Positions 1 through 9,367 are shown, counted from the stretch's first letter. The stretch is DNA of 64,000 bases from Enterococcus gallinarum NBRC 100675 (GCF_001544275.1 NZ_BCQE01000013.1:57031-121030), one strand, 5' to 3'. The notes: generated from the letters alone by a model not told the origin. Numbers and translations are program-made.

Positions 1-819
1 TTTGATAAAAACTTTATTGAAGGAGTCAAAAAAGTCCTAACCGTCTTTCGGACAGAACAAGACCATGAACAATCGCCTTATCGATTTGAGCGCCAAACAG
101 AACGCCAAGAAGATACGCTGAAGTTCGCCGGCAAAGGAACCCCAGTTGCTAAGACAGGGATGACTTGGTCAGGATTTCGTCCAAGTGACGACGCTTGTGT
201 CTATGGCTATTTGATTCCGTCAAATATGTTCGCTGTCGTGGTTTTAGGTTATCTTGAGCAAATTTTCTCCGACATTTTAGATGAGCCAACGTTAGTGGCC
301 GAAGCAGCCGATTTAAAGCAAGAGATCCAAGCAGGGATCGAAAAATATGCATATACAACGAATCAGGCTGGTGAAACGATTTATGCCTATGAAGTGGATG
401 GGCTAGGCAATGCCTCTGTCATGGACGACAGTAATGTACCGAACCTGATTTCTGCACCTTATCTAGGGTATGGCACTGTAGACGATCCAACTTATCTAGC
501 TACGAGAAAAACACTTTTAAGTGACGAAAATCCTTATTACTATCAAGGCGAATTTGCTAGTGGTATCGGCTCATCTCATACACCGCATAATTTTGTTTGG
601 CCAATCGCGATGGCGATGACTGGATTGACGACACCAAACAAAGAAGAAAAAGCCCAAATTTTAGATCAGTTAGTATCGATCGATGCAGGAACGCATTTGA
701 TGCATGAGGGTATCAATGTCAATGATCCAACGGATTACACTCGTGAGTGGTTTTCTTGGGCAAACATGATGTTTTGTGAGCTTGTAATGGATTATTTCGA
801 TATTCGAGTAGAAAAGTAG
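1..819 (+). CDS. GH125 exo-alpha-mannosidase, C-terminal part
   Basis: The frame is open from base 1, so the 5' end lies outside the window and 272 residues remain of a family usually about 430 long. The stretch with WSGFRPSDDA, YGYLIPSN, and GIGSSHTPHNFVWPIAMAM is typical of glycoside hydrolase family 125, metal-independent exo-alpha-1,6-mannosidases acting on N-glycan or yeast mannan fragments. No signal peptide can be judged because the start is missing. A sugar kinase of the ROK family begins 9 bases after the stop, so the two are probably cotranscribed and process mannose-type sugar. The family call is from motif recognition; substrate linkage is inferred. Confidence 0.85.
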   Translation, partial: FDKNFIEGVKKVLTVFRTEQDHEQSPYRFERQTERQEDTLKFAGKGTPVAKTGMTWSGFRPSDDACVYGYLIPSNMFAVVVLGYLEQIFSDILDEPTLVAEAADLKQEIQAGIEKYAYTTNQAGETIYAYEVDGLGNASVMDDSNVPNLISAPYLGYGTVDDPTYLATRKTLLSDENPYYYQGEFASGIGSSHTPHNFVWPIAMAMTGLTTPNKEEKAQILDQLVSIDAGTHLMHEGINVNDPTDYTREWFSWANMMFCELVMDYFDIRVEK

Positions 820-828
820 GGATAGACA

Positions 829-1701
829 ATGATGTATGGAGGCATAGAAGCAGGCGGAACAAAAATGAACTGTGCCGTAGCGGATCAAGAGGGGAAGATT
901 ATTGCTTCACAGCGAATCGCTACGAGAGAACCCGCAGAAACACTGGCCGGAATTTTCCGATTTTTTGATAGGTATGAGCTGGCCGCAATGGGGATCGGCA
1001 GCTTTGGCCCAATCGGATTGGATCCCAAGCAAGCCAACTATGGGCATGTTTTGGCAACACCTAAAGCGGGATGGAAAAATTTTGACTTTTTGGGGACGTT
1101 AAAACAACGCTATCCGATTCCAATGGTCTGGACAACAGATGTCAATGCAGCGGCCTATGGGGAATTAAAAAAAGGGGCTGCTCAAGACTGCGATACCTGT
1201 ATTTATCTGACGGTGGGGACTGGGATCGGTGCCGGCGTAATCGTGAATAACCAGTTATTCCAAGGCAAATCTCATCCTGAAATGGGGCATATCCGGATTA
1301 AACGGCACCCAGAGGATTCATATGTCGGCACTTGCCCTTATCATCAGGATTGCTTTGAAGGGCTGGCTGCCGGTCCTTCCATCGAAGCACGAACGGGGCA
1401 AAAGGGAGAGACCCTTCCTAAAAATCATCCTGTATGGGAGCTGCAATCCTATTATATAGCGCAAGCATTGGTCAATTATACATTGTCCTTTGTACCGGAT
1501 AAGATTATTTTAGGCGGTGGTGTCATGAATCAGACCCACTTGCTGTCAAAAATCAGAGAACAATTTTTGTTGGAACTAGGGGGCTACATTTCGATTCCAA
1601 GCGTAGAAGAGTACATTGTTCCATGGCAACTAGTGAATGAAAGTGGCATCAAAGGCTGCCTGCAATTAGCCATTGATTGGCAAAAAGAATCAATCAACTA
1701 A
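829..1701 (+). CDS. scrK: ROK-family sugar kinase (fructokinase type)
   Basis: A 290-residue protein of the usual length for ScrK-type ROK fructokinases, which phosphorylate fructose (or mannose) with ATP in the cytoplasm. It shows the N-terminal phosphate loop GGIEAGGTK (4-12), the catalytic Asp104 in TTDVNAAAYGE, the TGIGAG loop (131-136) and the ROK zinc site His154, Cys169, His172, Cys175. It follows the GH125 gene by 9 bases, so it may act on mannose released by that enzyme. The symbol is assigned by family; fructose versus mannose preference cannot be read from sequence. The first two codons are both ATG; either could start. Confidence 0.85.
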   Translation: MMYGGIEAGGTKMNCAVADQEGKIIASQRIATREPAETLAGIFRFFDRYELAAMGIGSFGPIGLDPKQANYGHVLATPKAGWKNFDFLGTLKQRYPIPMVWTTDVNAAAYGELKKGAAQDCDTCIYLTVGTGIGAGVIVNNQLFQGKSHPEMGHIRIKRHPEDSYVGTCPYHQDCFEGLAAGPSIEARTGQKGETLPKNHPVWELQSYYIAQALVNYTLSFVPDKIILGGGVMNQTHLLSKIREQFLLELGGYISIPSVEEYIVPWQLVNESGIKGCLQLAIDWQKESIN

Positions 1702-1714
1702 AATTTAAAGAACC

Positions 1715-1781
1715 AAACGACCGCGAGGGTTATTGCATCGAAGCATTAATAGCTTCTGGACAATACACACTGCGGTCGTTT
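1715..1781 (+). terminator. Long-armed terminator after the ROK kinase
   Basis: A perfect 10-bp inverted repeat (1715-1724 with 1772-1781) encloses a second hairpin (GAAGC 1740-1744 with GCTTC 1752-1756) and is followed by a T-rich stretch. It sits just after the ROK stop and is best read as the end of the mannosidase/kinase transcript. The 47-base interior is longer than in a usual terminator. Confidence 0.6.
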
Positions 1782-1872
1782 GATTTCTTTGTTGTTTGAA
1801 ATGAAGTTTCCGCCATTTTACTCAATGCGGGGCAGTTCCCCCATGGGAAAGGCCAGCGAGCAAATCAAACGC

Positions 1873-2871
1873 TTATTTCTTTAAAAGCACTAAAATTTCG
1901 TCGATCTTTTTTAGTTCTTCAGCAGAAAAAGTTAATTGGTCCAAAGCCCGGACATTTGCTTGTAGTTGACTCAAACGAGAAGCACCAATCAATACGCTAG
2001 CAACAGTCTCTTGACGCAACAGCCAAGCTAATGCCATTTCTGCCAAACTTTGTCCTCGCTCTTGAGCAATATCATTCAATTGTCTGACTACATTTAAGGT
2101 TGGAGCTACACGATCTTCTGTCAAAAAAGGACTATCTGAGCGATGCGCTCGAGAGTCTTCGGGAATACCATGCAGATAACGATCCGTCAATAATCCTTGT
2201 GCCAGAGGGCTAAAGACGATCGCACCTAATCCTTCCTCTTCTAAGACAGCTGTTAATCCATCTTCGATCCAACGATCAAACATATTGTAGCGAGGTTGAT
2301 GGATGATAAAGGGGGTTCCTTGGTCCTTCAAAATCTTGGCGATTTCTTTTGTTTGTTCTGCAGAATAATTGGACACACCAACATAGAGGGCTTTTCCTTG
2401 CCGTACTAACAAGTCCAGTGCATGAGCCGTTTCTGCCAATGGTGTGTCTGGATCTGGGCGATGATGGTAAAAAATATCGACATAATCTAGGCCTAGACGT
2501 TGCAGGCTTTGATCACAGCTGGCAATCAAATTCTTCTTAGAACCCCATTCACCATAGGGACCAGGCCACATATAGTAACCAGCCTTTGATGAAATAATCA
2601 ATTCATCCCGATAAGCCTGTAAGTCTTCTTTTAAAATGCGGCCGAAATTCTTTTCTGCCGATCCTGCAGGGGGACCATAGTTGTTGGCCAAATCAAAATG
2701 GGTAATGCCTAGATCAAAGGCTCCTAGGATCGTTTCTCGTTGTTTCGCAATTGGATCCGTATCACCGAAGTTGTGCCATAGACCAAGGGAAATTGCAGGA
2801 AGTTTTAAACCTGATTTGCCGACACGGTTATATGTCATGCGTTCATATCGTTGTATATTTGCAGTATACAT
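1873..2871 (-). CDS. mgrA: Aldo/keto reductase, YghZ / L-glyceraldehyde-3-phosphate reductase type
   Basis: A 332-residue (beta/alpha)8 NADPH-dependent reductase. The catalytic tetrad is visible: Asp and Tyr in THFDLANNYG, Lys in ISSKAGYYM, and His in FYHHRPD. The C-terminal GASRLSQLQANVRAL segment is the cofactor phosphate-binding region. The MTYNRVGKSGLKLPAISLGLW opening and total length match the YghZ / Kv-beta subgroup that reduces L-glyceraldehyde 3-phosphate and methylglyoxal. The start at 2871 has GAGGG eight bases upstream on the minus strand. It is a single-gene unit. Substrate is inferred from the subfamily. Confidence 0.85.
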   Translation of the reverse strand: MYTANIQRYERMTYNRVGKSGLKLPAISLGLWHNFGDTDPIAKQRETILGAFDLGITHFDLANNYGPPAGSAEKNFGRILKEDLQAYRDELIISSKAGYYMWPGPYGEWGSKKNLIASCDQSLQRLGLDYVDIFYHHRPDPDTPLAETAHALDLLVRQGKALYVGVSNYSAEQTKEIAKILKDQGTPFIIHQPRYNMFDRWIEDGLTAVLEEEGLGAIVFSPLAQGLLTDRYLHGIPEDSRAHRSDSPFLTEDRVAPTLNVVRQLNDIAQERGQSLAEMALAWLLRQETVASVLIGASRLSQLQANVRALDQLTFSAEELKKIDEILVLLKK

Positions 2872-2990
2872 GGTAATCCCTCACTTTTTGTATTCGCTAT
2901 CATAAGTAAACCGAATAATCGGATCAGCGTCAAGCAAAATTAGCAAAAGAGTGGTGACCAAATCATTTTTTGTGCAACCATGGATTCGTA

Positions 2991-3030
2991 AAAAGCCGAT
3001 TTCCTACATTTCTGTAGCAAATCGGCTTTT
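2991..3030 (-). terminator. Terminator after the amidohydrolase
   Basis: A 12-bp perfect stem (2991-3002 with 3019-3030) with T runs on both strands lies between the amidohydrolase stop at 3049 and the aldo/keto reductase start at 2871. Both genes run leftward, so it isolates the reductase from upstream transcription. Confidence 0.85.
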
Positions 3031-3048
3031 TTTGTCAGTAATCATTGG

Positions 3049-4332
3049 TTATGCGTTGTAGATTGGTTGTCCTTTGAAGAAACTGCAGCTGACGTGTCCT
3101 TTGCGGGCGACAAATTCAGCCGTTGAAGAAACAGGGGTCAAAAGAACATCAGCAGAATCGCCAACTTTTGGCCATTGTTGATTTCCTTCTTGGTCTAATG
3201 GCACTTTGCCATCTGTTACCAAGCCTAATGCTTGGGTTAATGCTTCTTGGGATTGAACGCCAAAAATCTCTAAATAACGAGCGAGCTTTTCTTGTAAGGA
3301 GCCGTCACCGAGTGATGACCAAGAATCATAAATATTGTCACAACCAATGTGAACAGCAACCCCATAACTTTGTAATTCTTTAAGGGGAGGAATTGTTCCT
3401 TGACTGATTGGAATACTTGAAACGATGTGAATGTCCAGATCTGCTAAAGCTTGAAAAACTTCTGTGCGTTCAGCTCCTTCAAAATCATTTAAGCCAAAGG
3501 CATGGCTGATGAAGACGTTGCCTGCCATAGCATATTCTTTGGTCAGCCGAATGATTTCTTTGATCGTTGCACGACCGGCTTCTTTGCGATCATGCAGATG
3601 AATGTCTATGCCAACATTGCCTTTTTTTGCCAGCTCAAAGGTTGTTTTTAATGATTGCTGATAATCTTGATCCAATGTATAAGGATCGACACCACCGATG
3701 AAGGATGCTTTACCAGTAGCTAATGCTTCTTCGATTAATGCGACGGCATTTGATCGCAGCAGACCGTGTTGCGGGAACAAAACAAGTTCCGAACCAAATG
3801 GTTTGTCAGCAAGCAATTCAGTTAGTGCATCAAAATAGCGCAAGCCAGTCATTGGTTCAATATCAATATGAGAGCGAAAGGACACGACACCATGAGGCAA
3901 TTCCAAATCGATCAATTGTTGTGCCCGTTCTTTAATCGAAAGAGGCAATGCATCCAATTGAGGAATCTCTGTTTCAAAACGTTCTACTAAGTTGGCTGCC
4001 GGTGTGACAGGACGCCATGGGGTTCCTAATTTGCTTTTATCCAAATGGCAGTGTTTTTCAATCAAGCCGGGTAATAATAACTGGCCATGGCCATCGATAA
4101 CAGTTGTTCCTGGTGTGTCTTTCCATTCCTCCATGGGAAGGATCTCGGTAATTTTTTCTTCACTGATCCCAATTGCCACCCGTTTGGTTTGGCTGCCAGA
4201 GGTCCAGCCATTTTCTTTGATGTAGCCTGTTTCAATTCGAATATTTGTTAGCCATAAATCCAAGTAATCGCCTTCTTTCAAGTTTGTTTCATGGTACCAT
4301 ACTCTGTCAGAAGAACCAAAGTAGATGCCCAT
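3049..4332 (-). CDS. Metal-dependent amidohydrolase, cytosine-deaminase-like
   Basis: A 427-residue amidohydrolase-superfamily protein. After an N-terminal beta-sandwich segment comes PGLIEKHCHLDK, the HxHLD metal-binding motif of the cytosine-deaminase branch, then FRSHIDIEP, DIHLHD, FISHAFG and HIGCDNIYDSW, giving the remaining metal ligands and catalytic Asp. Enzymes of this group deaminate or hydrolyse cyclic amides such as cytosine, isoguanine or atrazine-like rings in the cytoplasm. It is divergent from the GH65 gene with 84 bases between the starts. The ribosome site upstream of 4332 is weak. Substrate is not predictable. Confidence 0.75.
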   Translation of the reverse strand: MGIYFGSSDRVWYHETNLKEGDYLDLWLTNIRIETGYIKENGWTSGSQTKRVAIGISEEKITEILPMEEWKDTPGTTVIDGHGQLLLPGLIEKHCHLDKSKLGTPWRPVTPAANLVERFETEIPQLDALPLSIKERAQQLIDLELPHGVVSFRSHIDIEPMTGLRYFDALTELLADKPFGSELVLFPQHGLLRSNAVALIEEALATGKASFIGGVDPYTLDQDYQQSLKTTFELAKKGNVGIDIHLHDRKEAGRATIKEIIRLTKEYAMAGNVFISHAFGLNDFEGAERTEVFQALADLDIHIVSSIPISQGTIPPLKELQSYGVAVHIGCDNIYDSWSSLGDGSLQEKLARYLEIFGVQSQEALTQALGLVTDGKVPLDQEGNQQWPKVGDSADVLLTPVSSTAEFVARKGHVSCSFFKGQPIYNA

Positions 4333-4416
4333 CCCCGCTGAAGTCGGATTCTTTGCAATGGGTGTTTAGTAGTGTAGGATAGAACTGAAAGAAAAAAGCG
4401 GAGGAGACGAACAGAG

Positions 4417-6540
4417 ATGGACAAACGATTTTTATTGCAGGCACAAGAACTCTCTCATCAGAAACCGGAATATTTAGAAACGCTGTTTGCTGTGGGGAAT
4501 GGTCAAATCGGTGTCCGAGCAGGGCATCCCCTTAAAGTGAATGCGAACTATCCTGGGAATCCTGGGGCTTTTGTCAATGGTTTTTTTGACAGTGAACCAA
4601 TCCAATATGGCGAATGGGCTTATGGCTATGCCAAAGAACACCAGACCATCTGCAAGTTACCCAACCTGCGGGGGCTTTCTTTAAGTATCGGACAAGAGCA
4701 GTCGACGGACAGCGTTTGGCAGACGGAACAAATCCAGCTGACATTAAATATGGCAGAAGGCATCCTTCATGAGTTTTACCATGTAGAAACCCCATTAGGA
4801 AAAGCTTTTGATCTTGAGATGCAATCTTTTGCCTCCATGACGCGCAGTGAATTTTATGTTTGTCGTTACACAATCAAAAATGCAAATTTCACAGAGCCGA
4901 TCACTGTTTCCCATCCATTGGACCAGCGCTTCACAGTCAATCAAACAGATGATCCTCGTGTTGCGAATAAAGAGCATCAGCTTCTGAAAGAAGAGCATGG
5001 CGACTATGCCATTTGGACAGCCCCTCATAGTCAAAAAAAACTGGCGATTCGGGTGATAGGCGGCGATGGGCAAATCCAATCTGGAGAATCCCTGACGACG
5101 GTTTTTCAACTGCGATTACAAGAAGCAGAGGGCGCACCCTTTTATCAAGACGCGGTTGATTTTGAAACGTTCGTTGCCGAACAGCGGGAAAGCTATCAGC
5201 AGTTTTGGGCAGCGAGTGATATCGAGATCACGGGTGATCAAGAACTACAAATGGGGATCCGCTTCAATCTGTTTCACTTGAATCAGGGGGCAGGACGAGA
5301 TGGCAGAACCAATTTTGCTGCCAAGGGGTTGACAGGTGAAGGCTATGAAGGTCATTATTTCTGGGATACTGAAATGTATTTGTTGCCTTTTTTTACTTAC
5401 ACCAATCCAGACATTGCAAAAGCATTGCTTACCTATCGAGCAACTATTTTACCGCAAGCGCAAAAACGGGCACAAGAGCTGAGCCAAGACGGTGCACTGT
5501 TTGCATGGCGCACCATTGATGGTCAAGAAACGAGTGCCTATTATCCTGCCGGAACCGCACAACTGCATATCAATGCCGATATCGTTTATGCATTTCAACT
5601 CTATGAACGGGTCACAGGAGATGTCCGCTTTATTGAAGAAGTCGGCAGTGAAGTCGTTTTTGAAACGGCAAAATTTTGGTTGAGTTATGGTGATTTCATC
5701 GAAAAAGACGGCAAACTTTCTTTTTGTATCAATGGTGTCACCGGACCGGATGAATACAGTGCATTGGTCAACAATAACTTTTATACCAACAAAATGGCCC
5801 AAAACAATTTGTATTATGCCATTGAACTGGCGAAACGATACGAAAAGAATATGGAACTGATCGATCAATGGCAGCAAGCCGCAGACCTCATGTACTTCGG
5901 TTATGATGCGTCTCGTGGACTTACCAAGCAAGATGATGAGTTTCTTGAACAATCTGTCTGGCCTTTTGAAGAGACACCAGCTGCTAACTATCCCTTATTG
6001 TTGCATTATCATCCGATGATAATTTACAAACATCAAGTCTGCAAACAAGCGGATACTGTATTAGCGCAAATGCTTTTTATGGGTGATTTTACCCTAGAAC
6101 AACTAAAACAAGATTATCAGTATTATGAAAAAGTCACCACCCATGATTCTTCGCTGTCTCGTTCGATTTTCAGTGTGATGGCTAGTCGTATCGGAGAAAC
6201 AGCAAAAGCGTATCGCTATTTCATGGATACCGCACTGATGGATCTGACGGATCTGCAAAAAAACGTCGTTGATGGCATCCATGCGGCAAATATGGGGGGC
6301 AGCTGGCTAAGTTTGATTTATGGTTTTGCTGGTCTTTATTATGATGAAGGAATCCGATTGTCCAATCACCTCCCGACAGAAATAGACGAACTTGCCTTTA
6401 AGCTTTCTTATCAAGGGGAAGAATTGCGAATTATCTTAAGGGAAGGATCAGTAGAGTGTCAGCTGGCTCCTGAATCTGGATTATTCATTGAACAAACTGC
6501 CAAAGGCATCTGGGTGAGAAAGATAGCAAAGAAGATCTGA
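4417..6540 (+). CDS. GH65 disaccharide phosphorylase
   Basis: A 707-residue protein with the three-part GH65 layout: N-terminal beta-sandwich, linker and (alpha/alpha)6 barrel. The catalytic acid is Glu446 in GVTGPDEYSALVNNNF, and GHYFWDTEMYLLPFF is the sugar-binding signature. The family phosphorolyses alpha-glucosides such as maltose, kojibiose, nigerose or trehalose to beta-glucose 1-phosphate and glucose. It is slightly shorter than typical maltose phosphorylase (about 750-770), and the usual beta-phosphoglucomutase partner is absent nearby. The start has GGAGGAG 14 bases upstream. No signal peptide, so cytoplasmic. Linkage preference is not resolved. Confidence 0.85.
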   Translation: MDKRFLLQAQELSHQKPEYLETLFAVGNGQIGVRAGHPLKVNANYPGNPGAFVNGFFDSEPIQYGEWAYGYAKEHQTICKLPNLRGLSLSIGQEQSTDSVWQTEQIQLTLNMAEGILHEFYHVETPLGKAFDLEMQSFASMTRSEFYVCRYTIKNANFTEPITVSHPLDQRFTVNQTDDPRVANKEHQLLKEEHGDYAIWTAPHSQKKLAIRVIGGDGQIQSGESLTTVFQLRLQEAEGAPFYQDAVDFETFVAEQRESYQQFWAASDIEITGDQELQMGIRFNLFHLNQGAGRDGRTNFAAKGLTGEGYEGHYFWDTEMYLLPFFTYTNPDIAKALLTYRATILPQAQKRAQELSQDGALFAWRTIDGQETSAYYPAGTAQLHINADIVYAFQLYERVTGDVRFIEEVGSEVVFETAKFWLSYGDFIEKDGKLSFCINGVTGPDEYSALVNNNFYTNKMAQNNLYYAIELAKRYEKNMELIDQWQQAADLMYFGYDASRGLTKQDDEFLEQSVWPFEETPAANYPLLLHYHPMIIYKHQVCKQADTVLAQMLFMGDFTLEQLKQDYQYYEKVTTHDSSLSRSIFSVMASRIGETAKAYRYFMDTALMDLTDLQKNVVDGIHAANMGGSWLSLIYGFAGLYYDEGIRLSNHLPTEIDELAFKLSYQGEELRIILREGSVECQLAPESGLFIEQTAKGIWVRKIAKKI

Positions 6541-6576
6541 AAGAAGGTCTGTAAATAGAGCATGACAACATTCCAT

Positions 6577-6640
6577 AATGAGCAGATGCCAGCAACCGCT
6601 CCGAGGTTGTAAGCCGTGAGCAACTGTTTGCTGGATCATT
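6577..6640 (+). other. Foldback RNA ahead of the GH65 terminator
   Basis: AATGA (6577-6581) pairs with TCATT (6636-6640) and CCAGCAA (6589-6595) with TTGCTGG (6628-6634), with smaller GCTC/GAGC pairing inside. It lies immediately before the terminator at 6644 and may be a stabilising 3' structure or an independent RNA element. No known RNA family is recognised. Confidence 0.35.
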
Positions 6641-6643
6641 CGC

Positions 6644-6683
6644 AAGAATCAATTGGTAAAAAAACCAATTGATTCTTTTTTTG
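6644..6683 (+). terminator. Terminator of the GH65 gene (copy 1 of a duplicated hairpin)
   Basis: A 14-bp perfect stem (6644-6657 with 6664-6677), A6 loop and T run. Practically the same sequence recurs at 11325-11362 after the PTS gene. Confidence 0.9.
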
Positions 6684-6848
6684 TTCGTAAAAGGCCCCAT
6701 TTTATTCAAACTCTATGCCCCATCAATACGAACTGTCTAAAAGCTATCTTCAGGTGACATGCAATGAATCTTCTAATCAAGGAGTCGTGATTGATAAACT
6801 GGAAGGGAAGGGCAACAAACTTAGTTGATTTCCTAGGATATTCCTCGT

Positions 6849-6887
6849 GGGTGCAAGATATGCACCCCATTTTTGTAAACGGATACG
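6849..6887 (+). promoter_or_regulatory. Inverted repeat and cre-like box before rpiR
   Basis: GGGTGCA (6849-6855) and TGCACCC (6861-6867) form a perfect 7-bp inverted repeat, followed by TGTAAACGGATACG (6874-6887), which fits the CcpA cre consensus TGWAANCGNTNWCA at 12 of 14 positions. A TATACT hexamer begins at 6889. The arrangement suggests an operator plus catabolite control of the glucoside operon, but no good -35 box is visible. The hairpin could instead be a short terminator. The rest of the 6684-6932 gap shows no convincing gene. Confidence 0.4.
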
Positions 6888-6932
6888 CTATACTATGGAT
6901 ACAATCAAACTTGGCCAAGGGAGATTAAAAAA

Positions 6933-7724
6933 ATGGATAATAATCGATTGAATTTTATTTATAAGCTGAATCATATTGTGAACGAAAATGAAGTAGGAAC
7001 AGTGGAATTTGAGTTGGCAAAATTTTTCTTGGATAACTTTAAGAGTGTGGCACGATGGAACATTTATCAAATTGCTGAAGAAAAGCATGTCTCGCGAGCT
7101 TCAATTAGAAGGTTTGCCAAACAATTAGGGTACGAAAATTTTTTGGAAATGAAAAGAAACGCGGAAACATTTGATGATGGCATCAGTGAATTTCAGAAAT
7201 TTTATGGGTATGAGGATTTCTTGTCGAAGCTTCAAAGCAACATTGTTTCTTTAATGGAAGAACTTAGCTTACGCTTTAATACACAAGAAGTCGATCGCTT
7301 GGTTCGACTGATCAATAGCAATCAGGAGGTAATGATTTTATGCTCCAGCAATATCGCAGGGAGCGTCAAAACTTTTCAGCAACGGATGGTTATTTTTGGC
7401 AAACGAATCACATTACTAACCTCAAAAGATGATCTAACTGTCGCATTAACTGCTTATAAAAAGCCACTGATCATTGTTTTTTCACTTTCGGGTCTATTTG
7501 TTTCTTCCATGCTAGATGTATTTAAAGAGATTCCAGCAACAGCAATCTTGTTTACCAACAACCGCAACCCAATTTACAATCGTTACTTTGACAAATTGTA
7601 TCATTTAAGTTCACAAACACATGAGAAAGAAATCAATGAGTTGCTTTACTATACCTATGGCATTGATTTTGTCCTTGATTTATTATTCAATGGTTATTTA
7701 CTTAAATATAAGAGAGAAGGCTAA
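6933..7724 (+). CDS. MurR/RpiR-family transcriptional regulator
   Basis: 263 residues with an N-terminal RpiR helix-turn-helix (about 15-85; IYQIAEEKHVSRASIRRFAKQ is the recognition region) and a C-terminal SIS sugar-phosphate-binding domain (about 105-245; MILCSSNIAGSVKTFQQRM). Such regulators sense phosphosugars and control adjacent catabolic genes. Its stop is 4 bases before the GH1 gene and a PTS gene follows, so it most likely controls this glucoside operon in response to a phosphorylated intermediate. Translation from 6933 has GGGAGA upstream. Confidence 0.85.
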   Translation: MDNNRLNFIYKLNHIVNENEVGTVEFELAKFFLDNFKSVARWNIYQIAEEKHVSRASIRRFAKQLGYENFLEMKRNAETFDDGISEFQKFYGYEDFLSKLQSNIVSLMEELSLRFNTQEVDRLVRLINSNQEVMILCSSNIAGSVKTFQQRMVIFGKRITLLTSKDDLTVALTAYKKPLIIVFSLSGLFVSSMLDVFKEIPATAILFTNNRNPIYNRYFDKLYHLSSQTHEKEINELLYYTYGIDFVLDLLFNGYLLKYKREG

Positions 7725-7728
7725 GGTC

Positions 7729-9171
7729 ATGCATTTTAAGGATCAACCAACATTTCCAGATAATTTTTTGTGGGGAGCATCAAGCGCTGCTTGGCAAGTA
7801 GAAGGCGCAGTGGCAGAGGATGGTCGTTCTACAGCGATCATTGACTTGAATAGTAAGAAAAAAAAGCCCTATACCGATAATTCGATTGCAGCTGATCATT
7901 ATCACAAATACAAAGAAGACGTTCAATTGATGGCTGACGCAGGATTTACCTCTTATCGTTTCTCTATTGCTTGGCCTAGAATTTATCCAGATAATTCTGG
8001 TGTTCAGAATCAATTAGGCATTGATTTTTATAATCAGTTGATTGATGAACTCGTTGCTCATGGGATTACACCAATCGTTACCTTGTATCACTATGACATG
8101 CCGGTGTGGGTAGATGAAGAGTTTAATGGTTGGTATGATCGTGGGATCATCGATGCCTTCGATCAGTATGTCAGAACTTGCTTCAATGCCTTTGGAGACC
8201 GAGTAAAGTACTGGCTAGCAATCAATGAACAAAATATGCAGATCGTCTATGGTGATTGGTTAGGTGTCTGCAAGTATCCAGAGACGTGGTTCGAAGACAA
8301 ATGGAGAGTCAACCATATTATGAATCTCTGTCATGCTAAAGCAGTGATTGCTTGTCATGAGTTAGTTGAGGATGGGAAAATTGGGCCCGTTCCTGGGATG
8401 GTTCCGTTTTATCCCGAATCTGCTAAACCAGAAGATCAGATTGCAGCAATGAATGCAGAAGAATTAACCGAAAAAATTTGGAATGATTTCAATGCCAATC
8501 GTGAATACAATGGATTCATCAAACGATACTGGAAAGAACACGACATTGATCCAGATATTCGCCCTGGAGACATGGAATTAGTTGCCCAAGCAAAAATTGA
8601 CTTTTTTGGTATCAATTGTTATCGCAGCAATGTTGCAAAAGAATCACCAGTCGACTCGCAACGTCAGGAGATTGGGTTGAATAAGTCTGGGAAGAAAGGT
8701 GAATTCGTTTATCCAAATTATCCGGGAATTTTTGCTCAAACAGTGAATCGGTTTGTTGAGACCACAGACTGGGATTGGGAAATTGATCCCGTTGCCATGC
8801 GTTACTTATTACGGTATATGGAAGATCATTATCATTTGCCGATGGTCATCACGGAAAATGGCTACGGTGCCCATGAAACGTTAGGAGAAGACGGCAAAGT
8901 TCATGATCAAGAACGAATTGCTTTCTTGAATGATCAAATCTATCAAGTTGGATTAGCCATTGAAGATGGCGCAAAAGTATTTGGCTACAATCCATGGTCC
9001 TTTACCGATTTATTGAGTACAGGAAATGGGATGGCAAAACGCTACGGACTTGTCTATATCAATACAACCGATGAAGCCTTGCTAGACCTACGAAGAATTC
9101 CTAAAGACTCCTATTATTGGTACAAAGAAGTGATTCATTCAAATGGGCAGTCCCTGAAACGTCCAGAGTGA
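7729..9171 (+). CDS. GH1 6-phospho-beta-glucosidase
   Basis: A 480-residue GH1 (beta/alpha)8 barrel opening with FPDNFLWGASSAAWQVEGA. The acid/base is Glu167 in AINEQN and the nucleophile Glu376 in ITENGYG. The frame stays open upstream to 7621 inside the regulator gene, but ATG 7729 has AGAAGG eight bases before it and matches the family N terminus, so it is chosen. It hydrolyses phosphorylated beta-glucosides delivered by the PTS encoded downstream. It is separated from rpiR by 4 bases and from the PTS gene by 235 bases with a foldback element. Confidence 0.9.
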   Translation: MHFKDQPTFPDNFLWGASSAAWQVEGAVAEDGRSTAIIDLNSKKKKPYTDNSIAADHYHKYKEDVQLMADAGFTSYRFSIAWPRIYPDNSGVQNQLGIDFYNQLIDELVAHGITPIVTLYHYDMPVWVDEEFNGWYDRGIIDAFDQYVRTCFNAFGDRVKYWLAINEQNMQIVYGDWLGVCKYPETWFEDKWRVNHIMNLCHAKAVIACHELVEDGKIGPVPGMVPFYPESAKPEDQIAAMNAEELTEKIWNDFNANREYNGFIKRYWKEHDIDPDIRPGDMELVAQAKIDFFGINCYRSNVAKESPVDSQRQEIGLNKSGKKGEFVYPNYPGIFAQTVNRFVETTDWDWEIDPVAMRYLLRYMEDHYHLPMVITENGYGAHETLGEDGKVHDQERIAFLNDQIYQVGLAIEDGAKVFGYNPWSFTDLLSTGNGMAKRYGLVYINTTDEALLDLRRIPKDSYYWYKEVIHSNGQSLKRPE

Positions 9172-9224
9172 GAAGGAAACGGGGGACAACTATAGATTTG
9201 TAACATAAAACAGTAGACACTATA

Positions 9225-9320
9225 CTATCCGAACGATAGTCACTGAACGGTGCGAGTATTCGTATTTTTATGACACTGATCTTGCGGTTCCTAGGAGCAA
9301 AATCAGTATCGTTCGGATAG
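9225..9320 (+). other. 96-nt foldback element between GH1 and PTS genes
   Basis: A perfect 14-bp inverted repeat (9225-9238 with 9307-9320) encloses a 68-base interior with a second stem, ACTGAT pairing with ATCAGT and TTGC with GCAA near 9274-9308. There is no T run after the right arm, so it is not a standard terminator. It may be an intercistronic processing or stability element, an attenuator-like structure, or a tiny mobile foldback. No BglG/LicT gene is nearby to suggest a RAT antiterminator. Confidence 0.5.
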
Positions 9321-9367
9321 GCAGTTTGCTAAGAAACAGATGATCCGGTTTTAATTATCAAATGAAA

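Noticed and set aside
5449..5952. 167-codon minus-strand frame opposite the GH65 gene
   Set aside because: Shadow of the GH65 coding strand; no ribosome site or family motifs.
6703..6840. Possible leader peptide before rpiR
   Set aside because: Only frames of fewer than 15 codons with poor ribosome-site spacing.
7621..7728. Extended N terminus for the GH1 protein
   Set aside because: Overlaps the RpiR gene; ATG 7729 has a proper ribosome site and family start.
9225..9320. BglG/LicT antiterminator (RAT) site
   Set aside because: No antiterminator gene nearby, no following T-run terminator, and arms are far longer than a RAT hairpin.
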